Assembly (NCBI GenBank): GCA_024693045.1
Contig: JAILLQ010000039.1
Coordinates: forward strand, 1-64,000
Source of the DNA: Treponema sp.
GTDB taxonomy: Bacteria > Spirochaetota > Spirochaetia > Treponematales > Treponemataceae
Direction: 5' to 3'
DNA length: 64,000 nucleotides
Shown here: piece after piece, positions 61,602-64,000 of the stretch
Layout: each line of letters starts with the position of its first letter
How positions within the stretch are numbered: the stretch's first letter is position 1
Made by a program: the position numbers and the translations under genes
The notes under the pieces: generated by a model
What the model was told of the DNA's origin: nothing
The model's input: the letters and a program-made list of their open reading frames with translations, nothing else
Databases searched by the model: none

Positions 61602-62999
61602 CTAGGAGTTCTGCAAGTATTCGTTATATTTTTCAATGTCAACGTGAAAACCAATTATGTGAGAATCTTTATCAGCCTGAGCATGTTTCAAAGCTTCTAT
61701 AACTTCTGTGATTAATCTTTCTGCAGTGATTATTCTAGTTGATCTGCTTGAAATTCCTACTTTAGTTATGCAGTTACTTAATTTGTCAGCTATAGCAGTG
61801 TGGAAATTTGACGCAAATGTTTCGGCATCCTCTATGGTCATTTTGGATTTAATTAGAGCAAGTGTGTCAGAATTAAAGTCAAAAACCATTTCTTTTTCAA
61901 AAAATCCTGGAGTGAGAATTTCTTTTATTGTCGCAATATAGTCAGAGGAAGGCGATTTTAGTAAAAATAAAGAGAAATCTACGTTTTCATCAATTATTTG
62001 TTTCAGTTTTGCTTCAAGAGGTGATTTAATCACTTCTTCTTTATCTCTTGTTTCAGAATCCCTTTCTTTTTCTTCGTTTTTGTTATCTGCAAAAGGATTG
62101 TTTCGGGGTGAAGAATTATTTTCGCTTTTTTCGTCAAAAATTGCTATATCTTCATTTTCCAGAGAATCATATTTTTCATCTAGTGTAATATTATTTTCTC
62201 TAACTTCTGTCTTTTCAGTATTTTCTGTCTTTTCAGTATTTCCTGTGTTTTCAGTATTTACTGTGTTTTCAGTATTTACTGTGTTTTCCGCTCTTTCAAG
62301 AGAAGTTTCTTCTATTTCAAGCTTGTTTTCAGAAGAAAATTCCTTTTTTTCTTCTGTCGTTTCATCTAAGGAAATGGTAGTAGATTCACTTACTTCTTCT
62401 GTATTTTTTATATCTTCCTGAGAATAAGTCTGAGTTTTTGAATCGGCCTCTATCTCATCTAAAGCAATACTATCTTCCATATTTGCATCCGAATCACTAT
62501 CATCCTCAGAATAATTTGGTTCAGAAGTTTTATTTTCCCTTGTATCGATGGTATTAAGGGCAATCAGAAGGGCTGTAAGAATTGTAAGTGCAAGAATTAT
62601 GTAGAAAGTTTTTTTTGCATTCTGATAAATAGACTCAGGACTGATTAAGTAAATAGCTAATTTTAATGAATAATTTTCTTCGTTTATAGTTTTCTTTGCT
62701 TCAAAAGTTTTTATTAGTTTGCTTTTTGTATCAAAGTTGAAATTATCAGTTTTATTAAAAAGAATTTTTTCATTTCTAGAAATCTGGCAGGCAATAATGG
62801 ATGGATCATCCTGATATTTGCTTACACTGTCTAGAAGACTTTCGTTTTCAAAATTATTAGAAATCTCTGTAAAAAAGGAAAGAGAATTAGAGGCCTGGTA
62901 TTTATATTCTTTAATTAAATTTGAAGCAAAAATTGAAAGTGCTAATATAAAAACAATTAGTGATAATGCAAAATATACATTTACGAATTTTTTACTCAT
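61602..62999 (-). CDS. Membrane protein with acidic repeat linker and degenerate GGDEF-like domain
   Basis: This 465-residue protein has two membrane helices (about 8-27 and 131-150) enclosing a periplasmic sensor-like domain of about 100 residues. A long, highly acidic cytoplasmic linker (about 155-330) includes five hexapeptide repeats of the NTENTV/NTEKTE type. The C-terminal 130 residues resemble the second half of a GGDEF fold (KVGISSRSTRIITAERLITEVIEALKHAQ...FHVDIEKY), but no GGDEF signature is present, so cyclase activity is unlikely. It overlaps the DUF115 gene by 8 bp. Confidence 0.7.
   Translation of the reverse strand: MSKKFVNVYFALSLIVFILALSIFASNLIKEYKYQASNSLSFFTEISNNFENESLLDSVSKYQDDPSIIACQISRNEKILFNKTDNFNFDTKSKLIKTFEAKKTINEENYSLKLAIYLISPESIYQNAKKTFYIILALTILTALLIALNTIDTRENKTSEPNYSEDDSDSDANMEDSIALDEIEADSKTQTYSQEDIKNTEEVSESTTISLDETTEEKKEFSSENKLEIEETSLERAENTVNTENTVNTENTGNTEKTENTEKTEVRENNITLDEKYDSLENEDIAIFDEKSENNSSPRNNPFADNKNEEKERDSETRDKEEVIKSPLEAKLKQIIDENVDFSLFLLKSPSSDYIATIKEILTPGFFEKEMVFDFNSDTLALIKSKMTIEDAETFASNFHTAIADKLSNCITKVGISSRSTRIITAERLITEVIEALKHAQADKDSHIIGFHVDIEKYNEYLQNS
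62205..62294 (-). repeat. 18-bp direct repeats within the membrane-protein gene
   Basis: Five head-to-tail 18-bp units (62205, 62223, 62241, 62259 and 62277) read TTCTGTCTTTTCAGTATT on the plus strand with few changes; the last is degenerate. Because 18 is a multiple of 3, copy-number change would alter the linker length without a frameshift. Confidence 0.9.
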
Positions 63000-64000
63000 A
63001 ATATTTAGTATACCTTAGTATGAAATTGAGTGCAAGTTTTTGATAATGAGCGAATTCTTTTTCATTATTTCTTTTTATATCGTTAAATTTCATATTGGAA
63101 ATTAAGGGAAGTAAGGAAAATTTAACTTTTTCGTCATTTTCGTTCTTAAGCAGCTTTTTAAAAGTTGTAAAATTAAAAGCCTTTAGGTTAATAGTATTTA
63201 TTGCACTTTGACTTTTTCCAATTAAATAATAAGTGTTTTGTTTGTGTTTTATTGTGTAGTTATTATTTTCTGCCCAAAGATAAAGCGATTTTCTGTAAAG
63301 ATCTAAAGTTTCTGTAGTAGGGTATCCTTCAGTATTTTTAACCAGTTCTGTTCTGTACATCAATTTTGAAAATGAGGTTTCGAAATTTTGCAATTTTATT
63401 TGAACAAACTGGTACAAATCATCTAGATAAGAACCTTTTGCATAAGTCTTGTTGTTTGGATAAGAAAAATCAGCTCCGTATACTTCGATTTCGGAATAGG
63501 ACAGATTTTTTGCAATGTCGATAGCCGCTACTGTTACAGTGCCGGAGCTTGTATCAGTATAAAAAAAGGAAGAAGGGCTTGCAAAGTAAGCCAGCTGCTC
63601 TAAGGGATTGTTTGACAGTGTAAAAATTACATTTTTGCCTTTGTTAATCAATTTCTTTGCTATCTGGTGGTTGCCACTTAAACTAAATACAAAAAGTGGG
63701 TTTTCATCAGTATTTTTGGTAAAATGATTAGAAGAAATCATCTGGCCGTCAACTGAAATTACGGCATCGATTGAAATTCCCTTCCTTAATAAAATTTTGT
63801 AGGCAGTATCGCTTGCAATTATGTATGAATCTCTGCTTTCTTCCCGGATTTTTTCTAAATTTTGCTCTAAGCTTGGACCGGCAGCACAGACTATTGCTTT
63901 TTGTTTTTTTTGATTTTTAAATAAAACATTTTTCTTACATAGCATAAGATTTTGAAGAATATTTTTTGTCCAGATTTTTCCAAAATGGGCTTGAACTGAA
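62992..64000 (-). CDS. DUF115/Maf-type glycosyltransferase-like protein (continues beyond the window)
   Basis: The frame is open to the right edge of the window, so the N-terminus is outside. Upstream of the internal Met at 63945 it reads FGKIWTKNILQNL, the family's W..N...N motif. The core AIVCAAGPSLEQNLEKI, then SYIIASDTAYKILLRKGI, ISVDGQ and EVYGADFSY match DUF115 (6-hydroxymethylpterin pyrophosphokinase MptE-like, motility-associated factor). In flagellated bacteria these proteins attach nonulosonic-acid sugars to flagellins. It overlaps the downstream membrane protein by 8 bp. A predicted 317-residue product from 63945 would be an artefact of the edge. Confidence 0.82.
   Translation of the reverse strand, partial: SVQAHFGKIWTKNILQNLMLCKKNVLFKNQKKQKAIVCAAGPSLEQNLEKIREESRDSYIIASDTAYKILLRKGISIDAVISVDGQMISSNHFTKNTDENPLFVFSLSGNHQIAKKLINKGKNVIFTLSNNPLEQLAYFASPSSFFYTDTSSGTVTVAAIDIAKNLSYSEIEVYGADFSYPNNKTYAKGSYLDDLYQFVQIKLQNFETSFSKLMYRTELVKNTEGYPTTETLDLYRKSLYLWAENNNYTIKHKQNTYYLIGKSQSAINTINLKAFNFTTFKKLLKNENDEKVKFSLLPLISNMKFNDIKRNNEKEFAHYQKLALNFILRYTKYYE

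Noticed and set aside
62205-62294. Possible CRISPR array
   Set aside because: The 18-bp units are head to tail with no spacers, lie in frame inside a coding sequence and encode a hexapeptide repeat.

Overview
The window reads as chromosomal DNA of a host-associated, anaerobic spirochete, most likely a Treponema of the gut or rumen type. This is inferred from an AT-rich composition, a class III (anaerobic) ribonucleotide reductase locus, a long eukaryote-like IleRS, a DUF115/Maf-type flagellin-glycosylation protein, many lipoproteins and outer-membrane barrels, and frequent GTG/TTG starts. No rRNA, phage, insertion sequence or CRISPR array is visible. One tRNA gene is present: tRNA-Lys(TTT).

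Layout. 1-5.1 kb (minus strand): lnt, nrdR, nrdD, a glycyl-radical/redoxin protein and the start of nrdG form one overlapping operon for lipoprotein N-acylation and anaerobic dNTP synthesis. 5.2-9.2 kb (plus): an atypical GHMP kinase, a TPR protein and a secreted TPR/NHL protein. 9.2-17.0 kb (minus): a membrane protein, then a single reading frame joining DNA polymerase IV to a very large secreted outer-membrane-type protein. 17.1-22.3 kb (plus): a GHKL-like protein, a lipoprotein, trmB, ligA and a small membrane protein. 22.3-25.6 kb (minus): an M23 peptidase, recJ and tRNA-Lys. 25.8-36.0 kb (plus): a GGDEF protein, recO, rpoZ, miaA, a 29-residue bS22/COX24-like ribosomal protein, dxs, folP, the c-di-AMP pair cdaA-cdaR, acpS, a DUF2225 protein and truA. 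36.0-44.0 kb: priA and udg (minus), an outer-membrane protein and a glycosyltransferase (plus), then thiI and an exported protein (minus).

44.0-56.8 kb is the most distinctive part and looks like a metal/iron-acquisition island. It holds a DUF3793 protein, flavodoxin, a ZIP transporter, a TonB-dependent receptor and three lipoproteins on the plus strand. TonB, ExbD, ExbB, a DUF454 protein and two ABC permease-ATPases lie on the minus strand. At the end is a 78-residue Fur-family protein that is only the DNA-binding half. A palindrome, AGTTAGC-N4-GCTAACT, occurs before the DUF3793/flavodoxin operon (twice), before the TonB receptor, and between the ABC operon and the mini-Fur gene. I infer an autoregulated mini-Fur regulon: the receptor and lipoproteins capture a ligand, TonB-ExbBD energises uptake, the ABC pair may move it across the inner membrane, and flavodoxin replaces iron-rich ferredoxin.

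56.8-64.0 kb: ileS, a lipoprotein whose signal peptide is encoded by ileS's terminator hairpin, a TPR lipoprotein, a membrane protein with a degenerate GGDEF-like end, and a DUF115 gene that runs off the window.

A recurring feature is genes with no Shine-Dalgarno sequence and a -10 box only 8-11 bases before the ATG, suggesting leaderless mRNAs. All family assignments come from reading motifs by eye; no database search was run.
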